A stretch of DNA of 19,426 nt from Planctomycetota bacterium (GTDB lineage Bacteria; Planctomycetota; Planctomycetia; Pirellulales; Pirellulaceae): the NCBI GenBank assembly GCA_026692885.1, contig JAPLNJ010000936.1, forward strand, positions 1 through 19,426, read 5' to 3'. Of this stretch, positions 1 through 6,722 are shown in pieces (position 1 is the stretch's first letter; each line of letters starts with the position of its first letter). Made by a program: the position numbers and the translations under genes. The notes beneath the pieces were generated by a model, which was not told the origin of the DNA, ran no database searches, and saw nothing but the letters and a program-made list of their open reading frames with translations.

Positions 1-202
1 CCTGCGTAGTGTAGGAAACCCAATTCCACCGGGGCAAGCCCGGATGGGGACCAGACATGCCAAGCCGGAACAAAAGCCGGACCAGATCTCACCATGGCAA
101 GGACTCTCCAGGATACAGTTTTGCGCGGCCCAGGCCGGGGGGGAGGGGTCTGGAGGCAGGGATCCGTTAATCGTGACCGTGAGCAATCAGCCCATCACTC
201 TC
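1..202. other. 5' edge of window, no gene assigned
   Basis: This stretch has no reading frame with convincing coding character. Frame 1 meets a TAG at 7-9, so a gene could end there, but nine bases are not enough to support that. Two short forward frames run from here through the tandem repeat, and their translations are low-complexity (Ser-Pro-Cys-His-type runs), which argues against real proteins. The run of G at about 137-147 and the general base composition suggest intergenic sequence. Confidence 0.4.
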
Positions 203-314
203 GTCACCGTGTCACCGTGTCACCGTGTCACCGTGTCACCGTGTCACCTTGCCACCTTGCCACCGTGTCACCTTGCCACCGTGTCACCTTGCCACCGTGC
301 GACCTTGTCACGTA
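203..314. repeat. 8-bp tandem repeat, about 14 units
   Basis: From 203 the sequence is a head-to-tail array of an 8-nt unit. The first five units are identical (GTCACCGT). After that the units vary at position 2 (T or C) and position 7 (G or T), giving GTCACCTT, GCCACCTT and GCCACCGT. The unit at 299-306 (GCGACCTT) and the partial unit at 307-314 are degenerate. The array ends about 13 nt before the methyltransferase start codon at 327, so it forms most of that gene's leader. There are no unique spacers, so it is not a CRISPR array. Confidence 0.9.
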
Positions 315-326
315 TCTTGAAGGGTC

Positions 327-1073
327 ATGGCAACCCAACTGTTCGATGACTTGACCGATGTGTACGAGGCGATGATCGATTGGCCCAAGCGTCTGGCCCA
401 CGAGGAACCGTTTTACCGCCGCTGGTTCGAGCAAGTCGGAGTTCGCAGCGTCGCGGACGTGGCCTGTGGCACAGGTCGGCATGCGGCCATGTTCCATGAG
501 TGGGCCTTGCGCGTGGAAGGCTCCGATCTCAGCCCGAGGATGATCGAGCGGGCCCGGAGCTGTTTTGGGGAACCGCCCGGTTTGCGTTGGGTGATTCGCG
601 GGTTCGACGAGCCAAGGGGGGCATTCGAGCCCTGGGACGCGGTCCTCTGTGTGGGCAATTCGCTGGCGCTGGCGCCGGAGGGCGAGACCATCGAGCGGGC
701 CCTGCGGCAGATGTTGGCCGCAGTGCGGACGGGCGGCTTGCTGGTTGTGCACGTGCTGAATCTCTGGCGTCTGCCCGACGGTCCCTGCCAGTGGCAGAAG
801 TGCCTGCGAACCACGCTGTCGCAGGACGCAGTGCTGATTCTCAAGGGCGTGCATCGGTGTGGGTCCAGGGGTTACGTCGAACTGCTGGTCATAAATCCGG
901 CGGGGGGCGTGTTGCGCAGTGAAGCGGTGCCATTTCAGGGGCTAGAGTGCCGGGAACTGGAATTGATTGCACGCGGATCCGGTGCCGTGCACGTGCAATT
1001 CTTCGGTGGCTACGAGCAGCAGCCGTACGATCGCCACAAGAGCACGGATCTGCTGCTGGTGGCCCGAAAGTGA
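327..1073 (+). CDS. class I SAM-dependent methyltransferase
   Basis: A 248-residue soluble protein with a Rossmann-type methyltransferase core. The glycine-rich SAM-binding motif I is VADVACGTGRHA at residues 43-53. The acidic residue after strand 2, D67 in GSDLSPRMIERA, would bind the ribose of SAM. The motif IV region is WDAVLCVGNSLALAP at 103-117. The N-terminal segment (YEAMIDWPKRLAHEEPFY) and motif IV resemble the glycine/sarcosine N-methyltransferase group and related small-molecule methyltransferases, but the substrate cannot be read from sequence. There is no signal peptide, so it should be cytoplasmic. The ATG at 327 is used; the only SD-like bases (AAGGG, 320-324) are very close to it. 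The LRR gene starts 4 nt after the stop, so the two are probably co-transcribed. The leader is made of the 8-bp tandem repeat. Confidence 0.85.
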   Translation: MATQLFDDLTDVYEAMIDWPKRLAHEEPFYRRWFEQVGVRSVADVACGTGRHAAMFHEWALRVEGSDLSPRMIERARSCFGEPPGLRWVIRGFDEPRGAFEPWDAVLCVGNSLALAPEGETIERALRQMLAAVRTGGLLVVHVLNLWRLPDGPCQWQKCLRTTLSQDAVLILKGVHRCGSRGYVELLVINPAGGVLRSEAVPFQGLECRELELIARGSGAVHVQFFGGYEQQPYDRHKSTDLLLVARK

Positions 1074-1077
1074 ACGC

Positions 1078-2061
1078 ATGCTGACCGACGCAAACCCCGG
1101 CACGTCTCCTCCCGCCGAGAGCGAATTCGCGACACGGGCTCGTCGTTGGCCCCCCTTCCATCTTATGGTGTTGCTGCTGATGATGTTGGTGGGGGGCTTG
1201 ACCTGCGGCGTGGCCTACTGGACGAAACGAGCCCGCGACCAGCGGCAGGCGGTCCAAGCGATCACCGCCTGGGGCGGCACCGTTGCCTACGACGACCAAA
1301 CGGACGCGACCGGTGCTGCGAAACCAGCGTCCCAACCTGCTTCGTCGGCGTGGCTGCGCAGGGTTTTCGGCGACGGCTGGTTCGGAAACGTGACCGAGGT
1401 CTCGTTGGCATCCCGGCAGCAGCTCACGAACGACGGACTGGTACGTCTTCAGGCTTTGCCTGAACTCCGTCGCCTGAACCTGAGGGACACCTCGATCACC
1501 GATGCCGGACTCGTACACCTCCGCCCGTTGACCGCACTCCAGGAGTTGCAGCTCAGCCAAACGCAGGTCAGCGACGCGGGACTTGAACAACTGCGGAGCC
1601 TGCCGCGTCTCGTCCACCTAGGTCTAGGGGCCACGCGAGTTACCGACGCTGGGCTGATGCACCTCCGGCAGTTGGCGCGACTGGAGTATCTGGGACTCGC
1701 AACGACGCAAGTGACCGACGCCGGCCTGGAGCAGTTGCAGCAGCTGTCCCAACTCGCCTGTGTGGACCTGCAGGGGACGAAGATCACCAATGCCGGGGTC
1801 GCGCGCCTTGCGGGACTGCCGCAGCTGACGGAACTGCAACTGGCCAAGACGTTGATTACCGACGCCGCCTTGGAGTCTCTGCAGAGGGCGCGGCATCTCG
1901 AGTACCTCGGCTTGGCCGCCACGCAAGTGACTGACGCCGGTCTGGGGCAGCTGCGCGAGCTGTCCCAGCTCCAGGAGTTGGATCTGCGCGGCACGTGGGT
2001 TACGGCGGCGGGCGTGGAGGCTCTCCAGCAGTCCTTGCCGAACCTGACGATCGCACAGTAG
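1078..2061 (+). CDS. membrane-anchored leucine-rich repeat protein
   Basis: A 327-residue protein. Residues 1-28 are a charged cytoplasmic tail, residues about 29-48 form one hydrophobic segment (LMVLLLMMLVGGLTCGVAYW), and the rest is predicted to lie outside the cytoplasm. From about residue 95 to the end it is built from roughly 24-residue leucine-rich repeats of the type L..L..L..L.L..T.VTDAGL, which are common in planctomycetes. At DNA level this appears as imperfect 72-nt direct repeats. The open frame runs back to 967 inside the methyltransferase gene, but the ATG at 1078, 4 nt after that gene's stop, gives a sensible N-tail and membrane anchor and is preferred. LRR solenoids bind proteins or ligands; the partner is unknown. 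Pairing with the methyltransferase suggests a shared transcript, not necessarily a shared function. Confidence 0.85.
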   Translation: MLTDANPGTSPPAESEFATRARRWPPFHLMVLLLMMLVGGLTCGVAYWTKRARDQRQAVQAITAWGGTVAYDDQTDATGAAKPASQPASSAWLRRVFGDGWFGNVTEVSLASRQQLTNDGLVRLQALPELRRLNLRDTSITDAGLVHLRPLTALQELQLSQTQVSDAGLEQLRSLPRLVHLGLGATRVTDAGLMHLRQLARLEYLGLATTQVTDAGLEQLQQLSQLACVDLQGTKITNAGVARLAGLPQLTELQLAKTLITDAALESLQRARHLEYLGLAATQVTDAGLGQLRELSQLQELDLRGTWVTAAGVEALQQSLPNLTIAQ

Positions 2062-2082
2062 CAGCCACCAAACCAAGTCGTG

Positions 2083-2201
2083 GAAGTTGCGCATTTTCGT
2101 CGGATGGGGTCTCCTGACCCGTCCTTTTCCAATGTTCCTGAGGTCGGGTCGGAGACCCAACGTACAAGAAACGCCGCGCGAGAACGTGATAGCGCAACTT
2201 C
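2083..2201. repeat. MITE-like inverted-repeat element A
   Basis: The outer arms GAAGTTGCGC (2083-2092) and GCGCAACTTC (2192-2201) are perfectly complementary. Inside them, 2107-2121 (GGGTCTCCTGACCCG) pairs with 2145-2158 (CGGGTCGGAGACCC) with a single-base bulge, so the element can form a nested hairpin. It carries no reading frame of its own. The shape, two nested palindromes within about 120 bp and no coding content, is typical of non-autonomous dispersed elements. Mobility is inference. Confidence 0.6.
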
Positions 2202-2303
2202 AAAGACCCAGGTCTGTCGGGCAGCCGACAGGGTGGCAGAGGATGAAGTGGGATGGTAGACTGTGGCCGGTTCGAGCGACAAGGTAACTCCCCAACAACA
2301 AAC

Positions 2304-2432
2304 TAGTGCGTTTTCAAGGCTTAATCTTGGGGTGACCGATGCGGTGGCGTAAGCTTCCAGCTTGCGTTTGACGCGATGCATCGAAAGACAAGCAGAATGC
2401 TTACTCCACTTCTTAGCCTTGAAGACGCACTA
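2304..2432. repeat. MITE-like inverted-repeat element B
   Basis: Terminal arms at 2304-2323 and 2413-2432 are complementary at 18 of 20 positions (left arm TAGTGCGTTTTCAAGGCTTA). The interior is about 90 bp. Read on the minus strand, the interior gives a short open stretch that includes the phrase KLEAYATASVTP, but this runs through the arm into noise and I do not call it a gene. The layout fits a small non-autonomous element or a highly repeated intergenic sequence. Confidence 0.6.
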
Positions 2433-2451
2433 CCCGCAAACCGAAGGTAGG

Positions 2452-2468
2452 ACGGATTACAAATCCGT
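2452..2468. repeat. short perfect palindrome
   Basis: ACGGATT (2452-2458), a 3-nt loop, then AATCCGT (2462-2468). It lies about 85 nt before the exported methyltransferase start. It could be a dispersed intergenic palindrome or an operator; there is no U-tract to support a terminator. Confidence 0.45.
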
Positions 2469-2552
2469 TCTCCGGGTAGACGATTTCCTGGGAGTTGCCT
2501 AACTGCGTCCGAGCGGACTTGTGTGTCTGTTGAGCGGAAAGGAACTGCGTGT

Positions 2553-3167
2553 ATGTACCGAACACGAATCGTGATACTGCTGGTGCTTGTGGGCGTGGCA
2601 GGCGGGAGCGTTTCGCGCGGGGCGGCCGGAGCGAGTCCGGCGGTCGGCAAACCCAAGCGGGCGCCGGATTCGGTGTTTGTTCCGACGCCGGACGACGTGC
2701 TGGCGAAGATGCTGGAAGTGGCCGGTGTGACCAAGGACGATACGGTCTACGATCCCGGTTGCGGCGACGGACGGATCGTGATCGCCGCCGCCAAGAAATA
2801 TGGCTGCCGGGGTGTGGGGATCGAACTCAGTCCCAAGCTGGTCAAGGAAGCGCAGGCCCTGGCTCGTCGGAACCATGTCGAGAACTTGGTGCGCATTGTG
2901 GAAGAAGACATTTACGTCGTCGACATGAGCGAGGCGACGGTGGTCACCCTCTACCTGTTGCCCGGCATGAACGTGAAGCTGATCCCGCAACTGCAGAAGC
3001 TCAAGCCCGGCGCGCGCATCGTGGCCCACGATTACGGCTTTCAGAATCGCATCAAGCCGGACAAAGTCATCACCATGACCTCGAAGGAAGACGACGTCGA
3101 GCACCACATCTTCCTCTGGAAGACGCCGCTGCAGGTAGAGCCGGCGAGCGGGGAACGGTCGCCTTGA
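2553..3167 (+). CDS. exported class I SAM-dependent methyltransferase
   Basis: A 204-residue protein. The ATG at 2553 is chosen over an in-frame start at 2523 because it follows an AAGGA and gives a clean signal peptide: MYRTR, then a hydrophobic stretch at residues 6-18, then a small-residue region around AAGA at 24-27. The mature part is a methyltransferase core: motif I DPGCGDGRI at 67-75, the acidic loop GIELSPKLVKEA at 89-100, and VTLYLLPGMNVKL at 131-143. The fold and the motif IV-like segment resemble the FAM173/ATPSCKMT-like and Dot1-like lysine methyltransferase group. Export would place a SAM-dependent enzyme outside the cytoplasm, where SAM is not normally available, so either the N-terminus is an anchor or the compartment is unusual. 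Substrate unknown. Confidence 0.8.
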   Translation: MYRTRIVILLVLVGVAGGSVSRGAAGASPAVGKPKRAPDSVFVPTPDDVLAKMLEVAGVTKDDTVYDPGCGDGRIVIAAAKKYGCRGVGIELSPKLVKEAQALARRNHVENLVRIVEEDIYVVDMSEATVVTLYLLPGMNVKLIPQLQKLKPGARIVAHDYGFQNRIKPDKVITMTSKEDDVEHHIFLWKTPLQVEPASGERSP

Positions 3168-3176
3168 TGCCCCTCG

Positions 3177-3536
3177 CTACGCCGGGTGCGGTCCCAAGTG
3201 TGAGGTCAGACAGGCCAGGACGCGGGCGAGCTGGGCGTCCAGTTTAGCAAGCATCGGCGGCACTTCTTCCAACGCGTTTTGCCGGCCCATGATTTCCAGT
3301 TGCTGCGCGAATTCGATGGCGTCAAGATTCCCGAAGTAGCTCAACGTGCCTTTGAGTGTATGTGCCGCCCGATGCAACGTGGTGGCATCTCGCTCGTCGA
3401 GGCTCTGTCGGATCTTCGCAAGTAGCGTGGGGGCTTCGTCCAAGAACGCCTCGATCACGGAATTTAGTAGCTGTTCGTCGCCGCCTACAGCGACCCGTGC
3501 CTGTTCCCAATCCACCAAGGTTTCCGTTTCCGGCAT
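3177..3536 (-). CDS. HPt-domain histidine phosphotransfer protein
   Basis: A 119-residue single-domain protein. The HPt signature is AAHTLKGTLSYFGN at residues 57-70, with H59 as the predicted phosphorylated histidine followed by the conserved L61, K62 and G63. The flanking sequence is helical and fits a four-helix bundle. The open frame runs back to 3704, but the ATG at 3536 is preceded by GGAGAGGA at a normal distance and the longer N-terminus (Cys- and Pro-rich) is not domain-like. HPt proteins relay phosphate between response-regulator receiver domains. No kinase or receiver is encoded in this window, so it is an orphan relay module. It is co-oriented with the ATP-grasp gene but separated from it by 233 nt and a strong hairpin, so it probably has its own promoter. 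Two similar palindromes lie just upstream. Confidence 0.88.
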   Translation of the reverse strand: MPETETLVDWEQARVAVGGDEQLLNSVIEAFLDEAPTLLAKIRQSLDERDATTLHRAAHTLKGTLSYFGNLDAIEFAQQLEIMGRQNALEEVPPMLAKLDAQLARVLACLTSHLGPHPA

Positions 3537-3551
3537 GGGTTCCTCTCCTTC

Positions 3552-3611
3552 TGCGATCCTATCGCAGCGGATCGTCCGTTCTGTTTCGTCCGTCCGCAGC
3601 GATTCTATCGC
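3552..3611 (-). promoter_or_regulatory. paired palindromes upstream of the HPt gene
   Basis: Two near-identical inverted repeats with 3-nt loops lie in the leader of the HPt gene: TGCGATcctATCGCA (3552-3566) and GCGATtctATCGC (3599-3611). Their centres are about 46 bp apart and they lie 16 to 75 nt before the start codon at 3536. Repeated identical dyads at this position suggest binding sites for a dimeric regulator, although a dispersed repeat is possible. Confidence 0.4.
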
Positions 3612-3715
3612 AGGTGCGACATCCTTGCAACGCAGACATGGACCGACCTCGTCTTGAATCCCGGGTTGCCGATGGCATGGGAGGGCGAGGGGCCCAGTGG
3701 GCACCCCGCCGAGCT

Positions 3716-3747
3716 GGAGTGGGCCGTCAGGGACGGCCCACGGCTCC
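3716..3747 (-). terminator. hairpin after the ATP-grasp gene
   Basis: GTGGGCCGT (3719-3727), a 5-nt loop and ACGGCCCAC (3733-3741) make a perfect 9-bp GC-rich stem. With a small bulge it extends by GGAG/CTCC (3716-3719 / 3744-3747). It starts 23 nt past the minus-strand stop at 3770. There is no clear U-tract, so termination is inferred from position; it may also be a copy of a dispersed GC-rich palindrome. Confidence 0.5.
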
Positions 3748-3769
3748 GCGGGAGCGTCGCCCTCCCCAG

Positions 3770-4735
3770 CTACTGCAAAGCCGCCAACTGGGCCACCAGT
3801 TCCAGGCGGCGTTCGGGACGGAGCATTTCCGGTGGCTGCGCGTCGACCAGGTCCAGACGCGGCACTAGCCCTTGGCGATTGGCCACTTGGATCGCCAAGC
3901 CCGGCCGCGCGTTGGCTTCCAGGATTACCGGGCCGTAGTCCGCATCCAGCACGAAATCAATGCCCAGATAGCCCAGTTCCAAGCCGTCGGCCAGGTCCAT
4001 TGCCCCGTTCACCAGCCGCTCCCATTCCGGGATCTGCAGACCGGCAATCAGCTTACCGGTATCAGGATGCTGCGTGACCGTGCGGCCCCGACAGACGCCG
4101 CCGAAGGTGATGCCGGTCACCAGATCGATCGCCGCGGCCACCGCGCCTTGATGCAGGTTGGCTCGACCGCGGGAACTCTGGGTGGGAAGGCGGACCATGG
4201 TCATTACCGGTACGCTGCGGTACAGAATGATCCGCACGTCCGGCGTACCGCCCACGGCCACGCCGTCGAAAACCGGATGGCGCACAATCCGTTGCTCGAC
4301 GATCACCTTGTCAGGCTGGCCACCCAACGAATAGAGCCCCGACAAGATCGTGGACAGGTGGTAGCACAGGTCGAGCCACGCGATCTGCTGGCCGCTGGAG
4401 GTCTGGAACTGGAGACCGTCATGCCGGACCACCACAAGGATGCCGCGTCCGCCGCTCCCCTGGGCCGGTTTGATCACGAACTCCTGCCGGTCACCGATCA
4501 ATTCGATGAATCGTCGCACGTCGCCTTGCCGCTCGATGACCGCATACGTCTCCGGGACGCGGATCCCCCGGGCCTCACAGATCTGCTTGGTTTGCCACTT
4601 GTCGTCCACCCGCGGGTAATAACAACGTGGATTCGAATTCAGCACGTGCACGGCATTGCGGCGATTCATCCCCAGCACGCCAGCTTCCCGCAGTTCGCTG
4701 GGCCACAGCCAAAATCGCCATTTGGATCGAGCCAT
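3770..4735 (-). CDS. ATP-grasp alpha-L-glutamate ligase-like protein
   Basis: A 321-residue protein. It starts with the segment LREAGVLGMNRRN (residues 15-27) and a VDDKWQTKQI segment that typify the RimK-related 'alpha-L-glutamate ligase-like' family (ATPgrasp_ST type). The ATP-grasp elements are the glycine-rich nucleotide loop FVIKPAQGSGGRGILVV in the first half and the C-terminal metal-binding segment VILEANARPGLAIQ. Members form an acid-amine bond using ATP; the real substrate of this family is not established. The ATG at 4735 is chosen because AGGAG lies 8 nt upstream; the frame continues to 4843 but adds a non-homologous N-terminus. Elsewhere this gene is found next to the 7-TM inactive transglutaminase gene, which lies 222 nt upstream here. 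The usual third member, an aspartic (retropepsin-like) zinc-protease-family gene, is not in this window. Confidence 0.87.
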   Translation of the reverse strand: MARSKWRFWLWPSELREAGVLGMNRRNAVHVLNSNPRCYYPRVDDKWQTKQICEARGIRVPETYAVIERQGDVRRFIELIGDRQEFVIKPAQGSGGRGILVVVRHDGLQFQTSSGQQIAWLDLCYHLSTILSGLYSLGGQPDKVIVEQRIVRHPVFDGVAVGGTPDVRIILYRSVPVMTMVRLPTQSSRGRANLHQGAVAAAIDLVTGITFGGVCRGRTVTQHPDTGKLIAGLQIPEWERLVNGAMDLADGLELGYLGIDFVLDADYGPVILEANARPGLAIQVANRQGLVPRLDLVDAQPPEMLRPERRLELVAQLAALQ

Positions 4736-4860
4736 CGCGTCAACTCCTGTCAGTGTTCCCGGTGGGCCGCGGTCGCTGTGCCAAACGTGGTTGCATCGTC
4801 GCACTGTGAAATACTGCGGGGGCGACTTGCGAAGGCCCACCAAAGTATTGCGCGACCTTG

Positions 4861-4947
4861 GTGGCCGCGTAAGAATAATTTGAACGATTGGCCGTCCTAC
4901 AAGGATTTGATCAAGTTATTTCTGCGCGGCCACGTGGCCCACCCTAC
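4861..4947. repeat. imperfect inverted repeat with GTAGGGTGGGCC motif
   Basis: The arms at 4861-4883 (starting GTGGCCGCG) and 4911-4933 are complementary at 19 of 23 positions around a 27-nt centre. The right arm runs into a perfect 12-bp palindrome GGCCACGTGGCC (4928-4939) and then GGCCCACCCTAC (4936-4947). That last 12-mer recurs exactly, in the opposite orientation, at 16384-16395. The element lies between the two minus-strand genes of the ATP-grasp pair, so it is transcribed if they are co-transcribed. Confidence 0.55.
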
Positions 4948-4957
4948 ACGAATCGGA

Positions 4958-6550
4958 CTAGCCTTGCGGACGCGCAAAATCCCGAAAACGCCACAGTTCG
5001 GTCAACCGGTATCCGGTGTAACGGCCGATCAGCAGCAGCATCCCGACCGTGAAGAAATGGATTTCGGGATACGTCAGCAGCAGTCGTCCGACCGACTCCC
5101 AACGCAGCACCAAGTAGCAGAGAAACGCGAGCACGACGGTGCTGGTCAGCAGTTGCAGAGCGAATTTCACACCGTCCTCTTCGGTGGTCACGAAGAACCG
5201 TTCGATCGTCGAAGTTAGGATGACCATCGGCAGCAGCACGGCCTGGGCGCTGGGCGTCAGACGGAAGTAGTCCAAAATCGAGACGGAAAAGACGATGCAC
5301 ACGACCACCATCGTGAGGATCACGCTGAGCCGTGGCACCATCAGCAGCTTGAGTCGGTCGACCAAATCACGCGCCACCAGGCCCAATCCTACGACCACAG
5401 CAAACACGACCAGACCCGTGCGCCAGTCCGAATAGACAAAGCTCAGAGCCAGCAGCGTGGGCGTGAACGTCCCGAAGGTGCGGATGCCGATCAGGGTCCG
5501 AAAGACCGCGGTAACCAAGGCCCCGATGGGGATTAGGAGCATCAGCGACAACACTTCGTGCATGTCCAGACGCAGACGCGTCAGGTCCAGAATGTCAATC
5601 AGGCCGTGGCCGCTACGGCGGAGGATTTCGGCCGGCGGCGGCAGACGCTTCAGGGAGTAGCTGGTAGCTCGCGAGAACGTCACGTCCGTGGCGTGGAGGA
5701 TGTCGATCCCGTCGTGACGGACCGCCAGAAAATTGTGGGGCAGGGCGGCGGGCGCCTCGCTATTGGGAGCGTACCCACTCTCCGGGTCGTACGCATCCCA
5801 GTGGTGATCCGTCAACGCCTCGACCCAGATCCGGGGTTTTGCTTCCGAGGTTTCCGCCCGGACTTCGAATCCCGTAACCAGCCGTGCCGGAATTTTCGCG
5901 GCCCGGGCCAGGGCCACCAAGGCCCGGGCACGGCCCAGTTCGGTGGTCTTGCTTCTCTCCAGCGTTCCCACGGCGTCCGTGGGGCCGTCCGTGGGGGCCG
6001 GGGTCAGCTCGTTGTGGCAGTACCGAAACAGCCGTCCCATCAGTTCCGCTTTGCTGGTCCCGTCGCCCTGCAATCGCTGGAGCCTCTGGGCGACGAGCGG
6101 ATTGTCCACCTGCGTGAACTTCGTGTTGCGCAGGTAATGGGCCCGTTCTTCCGCCGTCAATTCTACGTTGCTCGGCGCCGCCAAGAACCTCCGGCGCGGA
6201 CTGAGGTGAACGTCGAAGCGGGCCGCCAAATGGAAGTCGCCGCTGCGTTGCGTAGAAACACTAAACTCGCGTGTATCCGACCGGGACGGACGCAAGCGTT
6301 CGGTGTTCAGGCCCGTGTAACGTAGCTCCTGACGGAACACCCGGCTGTGGACCGAGTCACGAGGAACGGCGACCCGCAGCGTCACGCCGGACTTCGGCGC
6401 GGCGAAGTTGATGTCGTAGGTCAGTCGCCAGACGCTGTCACCTTGTAGCAGATGCATCTCTCGGCTGTACACCCGCAGCGCGATACAGACCACGCCGCAG
6501 ATCATCAGGGCGATGGCCACCCACGGTGTTAATCGGCGTGCATTGATCAC
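4958..6550 (-). CDS. 7-TM protein with inactive transglutaminase domain
   Basis: A 530-residue membrane protein of the 'inactive transglutaminase fused to 7 transmembrane helices' type. One N-terminal helix (about residues 9-27) is followed by a roughly 300-residue extracytoplasmic region and then about seven hydrophobic segments from about residue 331 to 515. The transglutaminase-like core is visible at LVALARAAKIPARLVTGFEVRA (about 211-232) and at RIWVEALTDHHWDAYDP. The positions of the catalytic cysteine and histidine in active enzymes are occupied by other residues (R in LGRARAL, IW in RIWVEAL), so the domain should bind but not catalyse. The GTG at 6550 is chosen over a TTG at 6583 because a full GAGGAGG lies 7 nt upstream of it. 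It pairs with the downstream ATP-grasp gene; the combination suggests envelope-linked ligation or sensing. That role is inference. Confidence 0.87.
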   Translation of the reverse strand: MINARRLTPWVAIALMICGVVCIALRVYSREMHLLQGDSVWRLTYDINFAAPKSGVTLRVAVPRDSVHSRVFRQELRYTGLNTERLRPSRSDTREFSVSTQRSGDFHLAARFDVHLSPRRRFLAAPSNVELTAEERAHYLRNTKFTQVDNPLVAQRLQRLQGDGTSKAELMGRLFRYCHNELTPAPTDGPTDAVGTLERSKTTELGRARALVALARAAKIPARLVTGFEVRAETSEAKPRIWVEALTDHHWDAYDPESGYAPNSEAPAALPHNFLAVRHDGIDILHATDVTFSRATSYSLKRLPPPAEILRRSGHGLIDILDLTRLRLDMHEVLSLMLLIPIGALVTAVFRTLIGIRTFGTFTPTLLALSFVYSDWRTGLVVFAVVVGLGLVARDLVDRLKLLMVPRLSVILTMVVVCIVFSVSILDYFRLTPSAQAVLLPMVILTSTIERFFVTTEEDGVKFALQLLTSTVVLAFLCYLVLRWESVGRLLLTYPEIHFFTVGMLLLIGRYTGYRLTELWRFRDFARPQG

Positions 6551-6557
6551 GGATTGG

Positions 6558-6564
6558 CCTCCTC
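6558..6564 (-). promoter_or_regulatory. ribosome binding site deciding a GTG start
   Basis: On the minus strand this is GAGGAGG, 7 nt before the GTG at 6550. A TTG in the same frame at 6583 lies upstream of this site and has no SD of its own, so GTG is the likelier start of the 7-TM protein. Confidence 0.7.
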
Positions 6565-6636
6565 GTTCCAGGTTCGCTGGCAATGTAGCCGAACGAGACG
6601 CTTTACGAAAGGTCGGATGGACTCCGACTGGAAACG

Positions 6637-6660
6637 CCGTTTGGTGCTAGCGCCAAACGG
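6637..6660. repeat. 24-nt near-perfect palindrome
   Basis: CCGTTTGGTGCT (6637-6648) is followed directly by AGCGCCAAACGG (6649-6660). The halves are complementary except for one T against G, which is still a wobble pair in RNA. It can fold as an 8-bp stem with a small loop or act as a dyad binding site. The core TTTGGTGC occurs again at about 6884-6892. Confidence 0.6.
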
Positions 6661-6722
6661 TTTCTTGATCCTGGCGCGTCAAGAATGAGATTTTACGGTT
6701 TCGCATAGCAGGACCGCCAGCT

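Larger units (their letters stand above)
2062..2552. other. intergenic gap with repeat elements
   Basis: I find no gene in this 490-nt gap. The minus-strand frame that crosses it from the LRR gene is a shadow. The gap contains two separate inverted-repeat elements (2083-2201 and 2304-2432) and a short palindrome (2452-2468), listed individually. An SD-like AAGGA lies at about 2539-2543, ahead of the ATG at 2553. Confidence 0.7.

Noticed and set aside
203..314. CRISPR-like array
   Set aside because: The units are 8 nt and directly abut one another with no unique spacers.
44..354. Two overlapping forward frames crossing the tandem repeat
   Set aside because: Their translations are low-complexity products of the 8-bp repeat and they run into the methyltransferase start.
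1449..2381. 310-codon minus-strand frame
   Set aside because: It is antisense to the LRR gene and then runs through repeat element B; the translation is rich in Arg, Cys and Ser without domain order.
3872..5218. 448-codon plus-strand frame
   Set aside because: It is antisense to the ATP-grasp gene and the end of the 7-TM gene; the minus-strand products have clear family motifs.
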